From Anaerolineaceae bacterium (GTDB taxonomy: Bacteria > Chloroflexota > Anaerolineae > Aggregatilineales > Phototrophicaceae): a stretch of DNA of 64,000 bases. The stretch covers positions 62,001 to 126,000 of the forward strand of contig NZXX01000009.1 of NCBI GenBank assembly GCA_002702065.1. Reading direction: 5' to 3'. Positions 1-9,883 of this stretch are shown piece by piece. The notes below the pieces were generated by a model, which did no database searches, was not told where the DNA came from, and saw only the letters and a list, made by a program, of their open reading frames with translations. Every line of letters begins with the position of its first letter. Position 1 is the stretch's first letter. Made by a program: the position numbers and the translations under genes.

Positions 1-1069
1 GAAGTACCGTTGACCTTTGTTGTGGGGGTGTACCATCTTCTTTAAGTATTTGCGCCTCCCGTTTTGCCAATACCTCTAATAGCGCAAATACTAAGGAACG
101 CTGTACTCCATGGCCTTGCATCGAAATTGGTGTTTCAATTCCATCATCCAAACGAATTGAAGTACTAGACCCCAAGAATTTATTTGTGTCAGGAGGTTCT
201 AAATTTACAATTACTTGGGCTTCAATAATAGAGGACATACGATGTGATAACTCTTCCATGAGTTCCTTTACTTGCTCAAGTTGTTGGTCGTCCTCTCCTC
301 GAATACGTGCGGATAATGCATTAACAGCTTGTTTCAGGTTGGTAAATTCTGTCGAGGCCTCAATTGCAGGTACTATAACTTGTGAAAGAAGAAGACCAAA
401 AGATGATCTAGCAGTAGGCTTAGTATCATCGGTTGCGTCTTTAACTGCAGGGATTAGAACAGCTTTAGGAAGAGCCTGTTTTAATGCAGCATCTATACTA
501 ATGTGTTCGCTAGACCATTTCTCATCTCCAAGTTGAATCATCTCGGGATAATTATCCCGTATATGTTGTTTTACAGTTTCTTTATTTGCTTCATTTCTCC
601 ATTTGGTTCCATCTATTCCTGCTTCGGCAGCAATTTTTTTGATTTCAGGACTAAGCTGTCCCCAATTCTTTTCCCATCCGGTAATATGCTCCTCTTTTGA
701 AAATGCTTCGTATTTTATATGAACCTTTTCTTCACCGGATTTGTCATCGCTTTTTCGTTCCGCTACTAAACGCAAACGAACTTGATTGTTATAAACAATT
801 CCCGCTATACCGGAAACATTTCGTTCCCAGGATTGTATATCTAGAAATATGCCCTCGATAATAATAGGTTTCTCGATCGATTTAACTTTATCTACCTTAT
901 GCCAGTCATCTAGTTCTGGCTTTATTTGGTTAAGAAATATCTCAATTGCCCGCAAAATTGTTGATTTGCCTGAATTATTTGGACCAATTAATGACGTAAA
1001 ATCTGGCAACTTTATTTCACATTTCCGTATCGATCGAAAGTTCTCTACAGAAACCGAAGCAAGGCGCAT
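1..1069 (-). CDS. OLD/RecF-like AAA ATPase, 5' part (runs off the left edge)
   Basis: The minus-strand frame is open from the window edge to an ATG at 1069, giving about 356 residues with no stop. The N-terminus reads like an SMC/RecF/OLD ATPase: a short beta strand, then a Walker A motif GPNNSGKST at residues 29-37. A later GHGVQRSL segment resembles the signature region of OLD-family ATPases. A purine-rich AAAGGGAT ribosome binding site precedes the ATG. The C-terminal part, which would carry a TOPRIM nuclease in OLD or GajA proteins, lies outside the window, so the subfamily cannot be fixed. The gene is clearly AT-richer than everything to its right, a sign of transfer. Such genes often belong to phage defence or mobile islands. 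The family is fairly sure; the role is an inference. Confidence 0.8.
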   Translation of the reverse strand, partial: MRLASVSVENFRSIRKCEIKLPDFTSLIGPNNSGKSTILRAIEIFLNQIKPELDDWHKVDKVKSIEKPIIIEGIFLDIQSWERNVSGIAGIVYNNQVRLRLVAERKSDDKSGEEKVHIKYEAFSKEEHITGWEKNWGQLSPEIKKIAAEAGIDGTKWRNEANKETVKQHIRDNYPEMIQLGDEKWSSEHISIDAALKQALPKAVLIPAVKDATDDTKPTARSSFGLLLSQVIVPAIEASTEFTNLKQAVNALSARIRGEDDQQLEQVKELMEELSHRMSSIIEAQVIVNLEPPDTNKFLGSSTSIRLDDGIETPISMQGHGVQRSLVFALLEVLAKREAQILKEDGTPPQQRSTVL

Positions 1070-1303
1070 GCTATCCCTTTCAATTTAGTAATTATTTATA
1101 TTAATTAGATGTATAGATATTTAGATAACATAAGTCAAGTAAAATACAATTTATTCACAGTAATTTCACAATTTTATCTCCAAAGAACTACGACACCCCG
1201 TATGCTGTTCGTCAGGCAGTCACCTTACATTCACAGGCCATGATGTACACCAAATCGCATTATGATGAATACGGGAAAGTATTTGCATTCAGGGGGAATA
1301 ACG

Positions 1304-3808
1304 ATGCGCACGTTTTTATGCGTTTTCTTGATCTTATGCATGGTGACGATTCCGGCAGCAGCCCAGGACTCGGCAGCCTGTGGCAATGCCCTGCCACCGC
1401 GACTGATCGCAGGCCAGCAGGGACGCGTGACGATCGACACCGGGTTTTTCCTCAACCTGCGCGCCACACCGGGCCTGAACGGTGACGAGATCATTCAACT
1501 GGCCAATGGCGAGGGTTTTCATGTGGTCGAGGGGCCGCAGTGTGTGGATAACCTCAACTGGTGGCAGATTGAACAGTTCGGCCTGAGTGGGTGGATTGCC
1601 GAAAGCACGAACCGCGATTACCTCGTCGAACCGGTTGATCTGGCCGCCGTGCCCACGCTGGCACCGCTGCCCGCTATCGATTTGTCGCCGGTGCTGCTGG
1701 CGGATAACCCCGAAACGCTGGCAACCGACTTCATCCAGTGGGATTGGGACGCATTTCTGACGGATATGGGGAGTTATTACACCCCGCCCGATCCGCTGCC
1801 GATCACCCTGCCGGAAACCTATCAGGGGACAGATTTCCCCGCCGGGCCATTTGACCTGAGCGAAGTGCGGTTTGTCGATGAACTGAACCTGAGCGAGGCC
1901 CAGCTGGACCTGCTGGCACAAAATGGCTTTGTCGTCGTGCCCGGTGGCATGGACCAGTTTGAGGATGCCTACCGGTGGGACAACAACTGGGACCCGGAAA
2001 GCGGACACAGCTACTGGGTGACGACCGACGCGCTGCTGCACGCGCTGTATGTCTCGTTCGATAACCTGCTGCAATTTCTCGAAAACGACGCCCTGCACGC
2101 GCAGCTTGGCGAGGTGCTGACGGGCAGCTACACCGCCGCAGTTGACCAACTGGCCGACGCCGCTGGCACAGACCTGGAACCGGCAGCGCAAGCCGCCGTG
2201 ACGTATTATGCGGTGACGCTCGGCCTGCTCAACCCCGCTGCCTACGACGAAACCGTCAGCAATGCCGCTCGCACCGAAGCCGACCCGCTCATCGAGGCGG
2301 CGCTGAACGGGCAGGGGCGGCTGGAAATCCCCTTCCTGCCAGCGTATCAGGAAGATTTTAGCCAGTACAAACCACGCGGTCACTACACCGTCAGCCCAGA
2401 ACAGGAACGTTACTTCCGCGCCATGAGCTGGCTGGGACGCATCACATTTCTGGCCAAAGACGATGACCAGCTTCGCGCCAGCCTGATGGTGCTGCGGGCG
2501 CTGGAAACCGGCAATCAGGCCGATGGCTGGCACAGCATCAGCGACCTGATGACGTTCCTCGTCGGCCCGACTGATAATCTGGGTCCGGCGGAATATTTGC
2601 CGCTGGCGCAGGCGATCTTCGGCCCTGACCTGTCCTTTGGCCCCATCGGCGATGACGAAACACTAGCCCAGTTCCGCGCCGAAGTGCAGGCCCTGCCCGG
2701 CCCGCGCATCCATAACGTGGTGCGGCCCATCGGCACCGAGGTCGACGAACTGGACGACGCCACACGCGGCTTCCGGCTTTTCGGGCAGCGGTTCACCTTC
2801 GATGGTTATGTCATGCAGCAGTTGATTTACCCCGAAGTGGGGTCCCAGGGCAATGAGCGCACCCTGCCTTCCGGGCTGGATGTCGCCGCCGCCCTTGGCT
2901 CAAACATTGCCTACCAGCTTCTCGAGGCTCAGGGCGATACCGCGTACGCCAACTATACCGGCAACCTCATCGACCTGCGCAGCCTGGTCAGCCAGATGAA
3001 CCCGCCGGACTGGTTACAGAATGCTTATGGCGGCTGGCTGTGGGCCTTGCAACCCTTGTGGGCGCGCCATGCCGAAACCTACCCGCCGCTGATGAACACC
3101 GAGGCGTGGCTGCTGCGTGATTTGCAGGCCGGGCTGGGCAGTTGGGCAGAGCTGAAACACGCGACCCTGCTCTACACCGCGCAGCCGATGGGTGGTCTGG
3201 GCGGCGGTGGTGAACGCACGGTGACAACCCACAGCCTGATCGAGCCAAATCCGCTGGTGTTCTCCCGCATTGCCATCGTGTCGGCGGCGGTGGTGAATGG
3301 GCTGGACGCGCGGGATCTGGGTGGCTTTGACCGTTCGTCCGACCCAATGCCCTCTGGCCTGAACTCGGTACGCGGCGCCTTCCGTAATCTGGCGGTACTC
3401 AGCGCCATGCTGACCGATATGGCCCAGAAGGAGTTGTGGGGCGAACCCCTGACCGACGACGAGCAGCTTTATCTCAAGTATGACTTTGGCACCCATTTGT
3501 GGAGCATCCGGTATGAAGCGGAGCTGTCGCTGGCGGAGCCGCCGGAGATGGCCGCGATTGTGGCCGATGTCGCCAGCAACCCGGACGCAGGGACCATCCT
3601 CGAAGTGGCAACCGGCTATGTCGACTATATCTATGTGATTACCGACAGCCCCAATGGCCTACAGGTGACACGCGGCACAGTCTACAGCTTCTACGAGTTC
3701 GTCAACCCCATCGACAACCGCCTCAACGATGACGAATGGCGCACCGCACTGAAAGCCGGGCAGGTGCCGCCGCGTCCGGACTGGATTGGTGCATTCTACG
3801 CTGAGTAA
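1304..3808 (+). CDS. Secreted SH3-domain plus DUF3160 protein
   Basis: This 834-residue protein starts with a signal peptide (MRTFLCVFLI... to AAAQD near residue 22). The ATG at 1304 is chosen because AGGGGG lies seven bases upstream, whereas the in-frame ATG at 1262 would put a polar segment before the signal. Residues about 36-101 form a bacterial SH3-like module (LNLRATPG, then WWQI and GWIAES). The rest matches the DUF3160 family, with its LSEAQLDLLAQNGFVV opening and a DALLHALY segment. DUF3160 has no known biochemical function. The export signal and SH3 module point to work at or outside the cell surface. It is monocistronic and converges on a histidine kinase. Confidence 0.85.
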   Translation: MRTFLCVFLILCMVTIPAAAQDSAACGNALPPRLIAGQQGRVTIDTGFFLNLRATPGLNGDEIIQLANGEGFHVVEGPQCVDNLNWWQIEQFGLSGWIAESTNRDYLVEPVDLAAVPTLAPLPAIDLSPVLLADNPETLATDFIQWDWDAFLTDMGSYYTPPDPLPITLPETYQGTDFPAGPFDLSEVRFVDELNLSEAQLDLLAQNGFVVVPGGMDQFEDAYRWDNNWDPESGHSYWVTTDALLHALYVSFDNLLQFLENDALHAQLGEVLTGSYTAAVDQLADAAGTDLEPAAQAAVTYYAVTLGLLNPAAYDETVSNAARTEADPLIEAALNGQGRLEIPFLPAYQEDFSQYKPRGHYTVSPEQERYFRAMSWLGRITFLAKDDDQLRASLMVLRALETGNQADGWHSISDLMTFLVGPTDNLGPAEYLPLAQAIFGPDLSFGPIGDDETLAQFRAEVQALPGPRIHNVVRPIGTEVDELDDATRGFRLFGQRFTFDGYVMQQLIYPEVGSQGNERTLPSGLDVAAALGSNIAYQLLEAQGDTAYANYTGNLIDLRSLVSQMNPPDWLQNAYGGWLWALQPLWARHAETYPPLMNTEAWLLRDLQAGLGSWAELKHATLLYTAQPMGGLGGGGERTVTTHSLIEPNPLVFSRIAIVSAAVVNGLDARDLGGFDRSSDPMPSGLNSVRGAFRNLAVLSAMLTDMAQKELWGEPLTDDEQLYLKYDFGTHLWSIRYEAELSLAEPPEMAAIVADVASNPDAGTILEVATGYVDYIYVITDSPNGLQVTRGTVYSFYEFVNPIDNRLNDDEWRTALKAGQVPPRPDWIGAFYAE

Positions 3809-3853
3809 GCCGCCGGGATAACCGTGAACGATCAAAGCGAGTAATGTCTATAT

Positions 3854-3883
3854 GGGAGGACCGCTGAGAGTAGGTGTCCTCCC
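3854..3883. terminator. Hairpin between convergent genes
   Basis: GGGAGGAC (3854-3861) pairs perfectly with GTCCTCCC (3876-3883) across a 14-base loop. It lies between the DUF3160 stop and the end of the convergent histidine kinase gene, so it may end transcription from both sides. The T-run after the stem is short. Confidence 0.5.
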
Positions 3884-3942
3884 TTTCACGATCTCATAGA
3901 TCGACCGATACCGATGTATGCGTTTTTGACTCAGTTGGTCGC

Positions 3943-5796
3943 TTAGCCGGTCGCCGGGAGGGTAAACAAGAACGTGGTGCCTTTCCCGGCTTCCGATTCA
4001 ACCCAGATGCGCCCACCATGCAGTTCGACCACTTTTTTGCAGATCGCCAGGCCAATGCCGGTGCCGGGATATTCGGTCTGCAAGTGCAACCGCTGGAAAA
4101 TCACGAAGATTCGTTCCATGTACTGCGGCTCGATGCCAATGCCATTATCCTGTACTGAAAAGCGCCAGAAATTTTTGTCACGCACCGCGCTAACCTGAAT
4201 CTTCGGTTTCTCGGTCCCGTGATATTTGATGGCGTTACTGATCAGATTCTGGAACAGCTGCACCAATAGCTGCTCATCCGCCCGAATTTTTGGCATGTTG
4301 TCGATCGTGATGTCCGCTTCGGCTTCCTTGATGGTGGCTTCGAGCAGCCGCTGCACTTCATCCACCACTTTCTGACAGTCGACCAACGTAATCTTGCGTT
4401 CGCGGGAATCAATGCGCGAGTAGGTCAGCAGGGCATTAATCAGGTTTTTCATGCGCACCGCACCGTCAACCGCGAAAGCAATAAACTCGCGGCCTGCGTC
4501 ATCCAGCTTGTCGGGGTAGCGGCTTTCGATCAATTGCAGATAATTGCTGACCGTGCGCAGCGGTTCCTGTAAATCGTGCGAGGCGATATAGGCAAACTGC
4601 CGCAGTTCGTCGTTCGAGCGCTGCAAGGCTTTCGTGCGCTCCTGCACCTTCAGTTCCAGCGCTTCAGCCTGATGGTGCAGTTTTTCGACCATCTCAAAAT
4701 TTTCCAGCATAGTCACCGTCTGCTGGGCGTAAATTTCCAGCAAGCGCAGGTCATCGTCGACAAACAACGAACCAAAGCGCAGAAACACCATCACCAGACC
4801 AATGGCTCGGTCACTGGTGATCAGGGGGACGACGAACAACGTCTCCGCGTCGAGCTTCTGCATCACCTGTGCATCCGCGCCAGTCAGGTAACGCTGCTGT
4901 CTGGCTATTGGCGTACGATCACGCCAGGCCTGCCACACCACACCTTCCGCGTCAAAATCGGCGGGTGATACGTTCTTGATAGTCCTTTGCGGCTCCAGCA
5001 CCTGAGCAGTGTCATCCCACAAGGCAATCACAATCATGTCCGTATCCATCGCGCGTGCGACGGATTGATGCAGCAGGTCGACCATACCAGCCACAGTACG
5101 GTTCTCCAGCGATCGAATCTCCTCCAGATATCGCTTGAGTTCCAGCATCTGCCACATCTGCCGCAGCCAGCGTGGGGAAGCAAACGCCAGATAGTATGCC
5201 AGCGTAGACAGAATAGCAGCGAGCTGAATCAGAGAAGTCAGAATGGTTCGAGCGAAAGACGGGTCAGGCAGTACCAGCCGCACCCCCACCAGAAATAGGG
5301 CGACCACCAACAGGCCGGACCCTGCCGCGGCATAGGTGAGGCGGTGCCGCACAACCCCGGTACTGGCAGATCCACCCCGGAAAAATGCCAGCACAGTATA
5401 GCCATCAATGGCGACAAAATACGCAATAATCAACAACAGCACCGGCGGTGGAAATTCGCCCTGGAAAATCAGCACCAGCACCCACGAGGCGATCATGGCG
5501 AGCACCGCCCCCCGGTACAGCAGGCGCGGCACCGGTCTTAAATAACGCACCAGCCGCAGCAAAAGATAAGGCTGGGCCAGCACAGCGACCGCGCCGAGCC
5601 GCAACAGCCAGGGCAGTTGTAACCCGGTTGCCTGAACGAAAATGATAATAATAATGTTGACGGAAAGTGACACAAATACCAGCGCGACATCCCGGCGCAC
5701 CCGGTCGCGATAGCGCAGGTAATCGACCAGGGTGATGACCATCAGCAGGACGAAAAAAATGCGGGTGAGTTGTGTCAAAAATTCTTCAATCGTCAT
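3943..5796 (-). CDS. Membrane sensor histidine kinase with GAF domain
   Basis: The start at 5796 (MTIEEFLTQL) has GGAG eight bases upstream, giving 617 residues. About seven hydrophobic segments fill residues 10-205, resembling a 7TM sensory input region. A GAF-like domain follows (about 237-362), then a coiled coil. The HisKA motif is ASHDLQEP with the phospho-accepting His near residue 407. The HATPase has NLISNAIKYHG (N box), DNGIGI (G1) and GTGIGLAI (G2). The HisKA type resembles phytochrome-like and cyanobacterial kinases. No response regulator gene is adjacent, so it is an orphan kinase here; its signal is unknown. Confidence 0.9.
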   Translation of the reverse strand: MTIEEFLTQLTRIFFVLLMVITLVDYLRYRDRVRRDVALVFVSLSVNIIIIIFVQATGLQLPWLLRLGAVAVLAQPYLLLRLVRYLRPVPRLLYRGAVLAMIASWVLVLIFQGEFPPPVLLLIIAYFVAIDGYTVLAFFRGGSASTGVVRHRLTYAAAGSGLLVVALFLVGVRLVLPDPSFARTILTSLIQLAAILSTLAYYLAFASPRWLRQMWQMLELKRYLEEIRSLENRTVAGMVDLLHQSVARAMDTDMIVIALWDDTAQVLEPQRTIKNVSPADFDAEGVVWQAWRDRTPIARQQRYLTGADAQVMQKLDAETLFVVPLITSDRAIGLVMVFLRFGSLFVDDDLRLLEIYAQQTVTMLENFEMVEKLHHQAEALELKVQERTKALQRSNDELRQFAYIASHDLQEPLRTVSNYLQLIESRYPDKLDDAGREFIAFAVDGAVRMKNLINALLTYSRIDSRERKITLVDCQKVVDEVQRLLEATIKEAEADITIDNMPKIRADEQLLVQLFQNLISNAIKYHGTEKPKIQVSAVRDKNFWRFSVQDNGIGIEPQYMERIFVIFQRLHLQTEYPGTGIGLAICKKVVELHGGRIWVESEAGKGTTFLFTLPATG

Positions 5797-5904
5797 GGTG
5801 CAATCTCCAACAACACCCTTTTTCGTGTGTCGCATTTTATCAGTTCAATGCGTGTTCATCCCATAGCATAAATCCAGCTCCCGCGGCTGACAGGGTCGAT
5901 TGAT

Positions 5905-6450
5905 CTATTTTCGGTCATGCAGCGGGTAAATTGCCTGCCGGGTATAGCGCGCACCCTGGGGCGTCAGCTCGCTGGCGTACAACACAAAGTCAGATACAGC
6001 CACCGGCCCCGCTTCAAATTCATGATGCTGCCGCAGAAAGGCCGCGACCTGCTGCTGATGGTCTGCTGGTTTCAGCCGGGCCAGCGTCACGTGTGGGTTG
6101 AAGGGCCGTTTATCCGGCGTATAACCCTCGTTGACCAACACTTCGCTCACCCGCTGTTGCAGCACCCGCAGCGCAGGCGGCGCTTCCAGCCCTACCCACA
6201 ATACACTGGGGGGTCGTCCATCACCCGACGGGAAGGTGCCCACCCCCTTAAGGACGAGTGGAAAGGGCTGCGCCTGAACACCGGCTAACGCATGCTGAAC
6301 GGAATCCACACGATCCGTTTCGCCAATAAAAAACAGCGTCAGATGCAGTTGGTGATGGCCCGACCAGCGCGCGCCGGGAATACGTGCCTGCATCGCGGCC
6401 AGTCGGTCTTTGATGGAGTCTGGAAAGTCGATGGCAACAAACAAGCGCAT
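5905..6450 (-). CDS. thpR: RNA 2',3'-cyclic phosphodiesterase (LigT/ThpR family)
   Basis: The 181-residue protein has the two HxTx motifs of the 2H phosphoesterase superfamily: HLTL near residue 36 and HVTL near residue 125. It starts MRLFVAIDFP, typical of ThpR, and has the usual family length. ThpR proteins open 2',3'-cyclic phosphate ends of RNA to 2'-phosphates and can join tRNA halves in vitro. Its start lies six bases after the stop of the PLP decarboxylase gene, so the two are probably cotranscribed, though no metabolic link is obvious. Confidence 0.93.
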   Translation of the reverse strand: MRLFVAIDFPDSIKDRLAAMQARIPGARWSGHHQLHLTLFFIGETDRVDSVQHALAGVQAQPFPLVLKGVGTFPSGDGRPPSVLWVGLEAPPALRVLQQRVSEVLVNEGYTPDKRPFNPHVTLARLKPADHQQQVAAFLRQHHEFEAGPVAVSDFVLYASELTPQGARYTRQAIYPLHDRK

Positions 6451-6456
6451 GATGGC

Positions 6457-7962
6457 CTACCGCAAGGCATCTGGCCGCATCTGGTCATCCAGCGCCCGGC
6501 CCGCCCGAACAATAATTTCTGGCAACGCATGAATATCGGCGCTTGACGTGCGGAAGTTGACCACACACGCGCGCAGCAGAAAACGCCCACCAACCACCGC
6601 ATTGGAAAGAAAGACCTCGCCGCCATTTTGCAGGTTGGTCAACAGCGCTTCATTCAGATTGTTGAGGTATTCGCCCACCGCCTCGGTTCCCGGCTGAAGC
6701 CCGGCAGGCACATAGCGCAGGGTGGTGATGCTCAGGTTGTGGGTCGCTGCTTCCAGTTCCGGGTGTTCATCAGCCAGCCGGTACAGCGCCTGCATCAGCC
6801 GAATATCTTCAGTCATCATCTGCACGTAGCCATTCCGGCCCACCTGACGCAGGGCCAACCATACCTTGAGCGCCCGAAAGCCACGCGAGTTTTGCAGCCC
6901 ATATTCGTAGTAGTTGATAAACGATTCCTGTTCACTGTCAAAATGATAATAAATCGGGTGATAACTGAAGGCGTCGAGCAGTTTGCTGGCGTCACGCACC
7001 AGAATGCAGCCTGCTTCCAGCGGCGCGTACAACCATTTATGCGGATCAACCGCCAGCGAATCCGCCTCGCGCAACCCTTTCAGGTCATCGGGTGCATCCG
7101 GCAAGGCGGCGGCAGGTGCGCCATAGGCCCCATCGACATGAAACCACAGGTTGCTCTCCCGGCAAATAGCGGCGATCTCCGGCAGTGGATCAACCGCACC
7201 CGTACTCACGGACCCGGCTGTCCCCACAACCATAAACGGTTCGTCGCCATTGGCACGGTCCTGCGCAATCGCCTGCCGCAGCGCCGCCGTGTCCATGCGC
7301 TGCCCGGCATCGGTCGGCAGCCAGCGAATCGCGTCGGTGCCCAGCCCGAACAGGTCCGCCGCTTTTTGAATCCAGGTATGCGTTTCGTTAGAGGCATAAA
7401 CCCGCAGGCGCGAATCTCGCATGCCAGCCTTACGCACATCCCACGAAGCTCTGGCCTTGCGTGCCGCCAGAAAGCCGGTGAAATTCGCCATATTGCCACC
7501 ACTCACCATCAGCCCGCCGCCATCCACCGGATACCCCAGCAATTCCGCAATCCAGCGTACCGTCTGGGCTTCAATCTCGGTTGCCATTGGCGACAACCCG
7601 CCCGCGCCCACATTCGGGTTCACACTGGCTGCCAGCAGATCGCCCAATGCACCGATCGGCGCAGCCGACGAGGTGATGTAGCCCAGAAAGCGGGGATGCC
7701 CATTGAACGTAGAATTCTCGAACAGCAGCTTTGCGGTTTCGCCCAGCAAGCGTTCGGCATCGGCGCCATCTTCCGGTAATGGGTCCTGGCTGTGCAGCAG
7801 GTTGCGAATCTCTGATGGCGTTTTACCGGGAGCGACCGGGCGCTGCGGCAGCGAAGCCAGAAAATCCGCAATGGCATCCACCATCTGATACCCTAACGTC
7901 CGAAAGTCATCCGCCTGAAGCTCAAGCGGTGCTGCGCGATGATGCTGATCTGCAAAAGCCAT
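6457..7962 (-). CDS. PLP-dependent group II amino-acid decarboxylase
   Basis: This 501-residue enzyme belongs to the group II decarboxylases (aromatic-L-amino-acid, glutamate and histidine decarboxylases). The PLP-binding lysine sits in VDPHKW near residue 309. HVDGAYGAP supplies the aspartate that contacts the pyridine ring, and GGNMANFTG is the usual glycine-rich segment. A GTG at 7965 and an ATG at 7962 are adjacent; the ATG has better spacing from AAGG. The substrate cannot be read from the sequence; tryptophan, tyrosine and phenylalanine decarboxylases share this layout. thpR follows six bases downstream. Confidence 0.9.
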   Translation of the reverse strand: MAFADQHHRAAPLELQADDFRTLGYQMVDAIADFLASLPQRPVAPGKTPSEIRNLLHSQDPLPEDGADAERLLGETAKLLFENSTFNGHPRFLGYITSSAAPIGALGDLLAASVNPNVGAGGLSPMATEIEAQTVRWIAELLGYPVDGGGLMVSGGNMANFTGFLAARKARASWDVRKAGMRDSRLRVYASNETHTWIQKAADLFGLGTDAIRWLPTDAGQRMDTAALRQAIAQDRANGDEPFMVVGTAGSVSTGAVDPLPEIAAICRESNLWFHVDGAYGAPAAALPDAPDDLKGLREADSLAVDPHKWLYAPLEAGCILVRDASKLLDAFSYHPIYYHFDSEQESFINYYEYGLQNSRGFRALKVWLALRQVGRNGYVQMMTEDIRLMQALYRLADEHPELEAATHNLSITTLRYVPAGLQPGTEAVGEYLNNLNEALLTNLQNGGEVFLSNAVVGGRFLLRACVVNFRTSSADIHALPEIIVRAGRALDDQMRPDALR

Positions 7963-8204
7963 CACATTGTCCTTTCCATTTACCCATCCATAGAAACCAC
8001 CATACTACACCGCCAACGACCCCGCTTTACCGGCCCATCCCACAACACCCGGCTCTGCGTCAGCATGATTCAAAGGGCTGCTCCTGCCCGTGCGCCAAAT
8101 GTTACAATTATTATATGTGGTACTGGACAGCGACATGCGGTCATTGCCACCCACTCTGACGCGTATTATGCTAGTTTTGTTACGAGATTACAGGGATTAC
8201 ATCG

Positions 8205-8888
8205 ATGCTGCTCGAAAATTCAAGTTGGATGGATATCGAACGCTATCTGCAAAATGATGATCGTATCATCCTGATTACAGGGGCTACCGAACAGCACGCC
8301 TACCTCAGCCTGCTGACCGATGTCCGAATCCCGCAACATATGGCTGAGATCGCCGGTTATCAGGAGCAGGTGCTGGTCGCGCCGCCGCTCAACTTCGGCA
8401 TCAGCCCCATGTTCACCACTTTTCCCGGTACCATCAGCCTCAATCAGGACACATTTAACGGGGTCCTGACGGAGGTCGTACAAAGCCTGCTTGGGCAGGG
8501 TTTTGCCGGGTTCTTCATCCTCAACGGGCACAGCGGCAACCACCTGCCCCCGCAGCTCGACGACATCCGCATGGACGGTCATGCGCGGATTGTCTGGTAT
8601 GACTGGTGGCGCAGTGCTGCCGTCCGTTCGTTTGAAGCCGAACACAACCTCAGGCTGGACCATGCGAACTGGGGCGAAAATTTCCCGTTCACCCGGTTGG
8701 GTCCTGTTCCAGCTGATGAAAAACCAATGGTCAACCTGGGTTATGTTGAAACCGGGCAATCCATACGTGCCGTGCTGGGCGATGGCAACTTTGGCGGCCC
8801 GTATCAGATTGACGACAACCGCATGAACGAGCTGCTGACACGCTGTGTCAACGATATTGCCGAACACTTGCGGGCCCTCAAGCGTTGA
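8205..8888 (+). CDS. Creatininase-family amidohydrolase
   Basis: The 227-residue protein has the creatininase fold signature. GATEQH near residues 26-31 followed by TD near 38-39 supplies the Glu, His and Asp metal ligands; NGHSGN at 107-112 supplies the next His. The segment between EQH and TD is one residue shorter than usual and lacks the second His of EQHGxHLP, so the active site is slightly remodelled. Family members hydrolyse creatinine, pyrrolo-quinoline or F420-type amides and related cyclic amides; the substrate here is unknown. An AGGG ribosome site lies nine bases before the ATG. Confidence 0.85.
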   Translation: MLLENSSWMDIERYLQNDDRIILITGATEQHAYLSLLTDVRIPQHMAEIAGYQEQVLVAPPLNFGISPMFTTFPGTISLNQDTFNGVLTEVVQSLLGQGFAGFFILNGHSGNHLPPQLDDIRMDGHARIVWYDWWRSAAVRSFEAEHNLRLDHANWGENFPFTRLGPVPADEKPMVNLGYVETGQSIRAVLGDGNFGGPYQIDDNRMNELLTRCVNDIAEHLRALKR

Positions 8889-9043
8889 TGGGGCTGCCCT
8901 CAAACCCGATACGATCCTGCCGCCATATGTATGGACGTTAGAACATTTGTTATAATAGGACTGCTGTAAATAACTGAATCTGTGTAGAGCGCACATGTTG
9001 CACTGATGGGTTGGTATTCAGGTTAAGGGAAAGATGCTTGATC

Positions 9044-9700
9044 ATGCATGATGATATGCCCGCCAATTACGAACAGCAGCTCCATAAATCACGCCAAATC
9101 TGGAATACGGAAGCAGCTTCATTCGATGCCCAACCCGATCATGGGCTGCACAACCCGGTCGTTCTCACCGCATGGGTAGAGTTACTGAGAAGTGCCTTAC
9201 CTTTCAGTAAGGGCCAGATACTGGACATCGGATGTGGAACCGGATCACTGAGTGTGGTGCTGGCGGAATTTGGTAACAATGTGACCGGGATCGATTTCTC
9301 ACCCGAAATGATCGCACTGGCTGAAGTAAAAGCAAAAACCGCTCGGCAGGCAGTCCAATTTCATATCATGGATGCGGCCTATCCTCAGATTCCCCCGCAT
9401 CAGTTTGATATCATCATTTGCCGTCACGTATTGTGGGCTCTACCCGACATTCATCAGGTCCTTCAGCGATGGAGCCAGCTACTAAGACCTGGCGGACGGA
9501 TTCTCCTGATTGAAGGCTTTTGGCACACGGGTGCAGGTCTTCATTCTCAGGACATTATTGATGCGCTGCCTGCTTCATTGACGAATATTGTTGTTCAAAA
9601 TCTGAGTGATCAACCAGCTTTGTGGGGTAATCCCGTTGATGATGAGCGTTATATGATCATGGCTGATCTTCCATCATATGGCGCAGAGTCAGTTTCGTGA
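9044..9700 (+). CDS. Class I SAM-dependent methyltransferase
   Basis: About 218 residues. Motif I is LDIGCGTG (about 60-67), followed by the acidic residue in VTGIDFSPEM that binds the SAM ribose. HVLWALPD and LRPGGRILL are the usual motifs IV and VI of small-molecule methyltransferases of the UbiE/Methyltransf_11 type. The ATG at 9044 is preferred over an upstream in-frame TTG at 9011. A TATAAT -10 box at 8951-8956 suggests its own promoter, although no clear -35 box is visible. The substrate is unknown. Confidence 0.87.
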   Translation: MHDDMPANYEQQLHKSRQIWNTEAASFDAQPDHGLHNPVVLTAWVELLRSALPFSKGQILDIGCGTGSLSVVLAEFGNNVTGIDFSPEMIALAEVKAKTARQAVQFHIMDAAYPQIPPHQFDIIICRHVLWALPDIHQVLQRWSQLLRPGGRILLIEGFWHTGAGLHSQDIIDALPASLTNIVVQNLSDQPALWGNPVDDERYMIMADLPSYGAESVS

Positions 9701-9832
9701 TGACTGAAGGATAAGCCGGACCTGATTTCTTCTGATTGTGCTGATAGTGGCGAAAGTCCAGCAAGATTTTCGCCTAAAGGTCCGAACCCAGATGGACAGT
9801 GGTCGCACAGACTGAGCAGGCAGCAAGAACAA

Positions 9833-9856
9833 GGGCATCACGATGTCCTGATGCCC
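9833..9856 (-). terminator. Rho-independent terminator of the FHA gene
   Basis: GGGCATCA (9833-9840) and TGATGCCC (9849-9856) form a perfect 8-bp stem with an 8-base loop. Read on the minus strand it follows the stop codon of the FHA gene and is trailed by TTGTTCTTG, a T-rich tail. Confidence 0.7.
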
Positions 9857-9883
9857 ATAGCTTTATTACACAGTGAACAGGGT

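Noticed and set aside
6628..7779. A 383-codon open frame opposite the PLP decarboxylase
   Set aside because: The decarboxylase has its full set of active-site motifs; the plus-strand frame has none.
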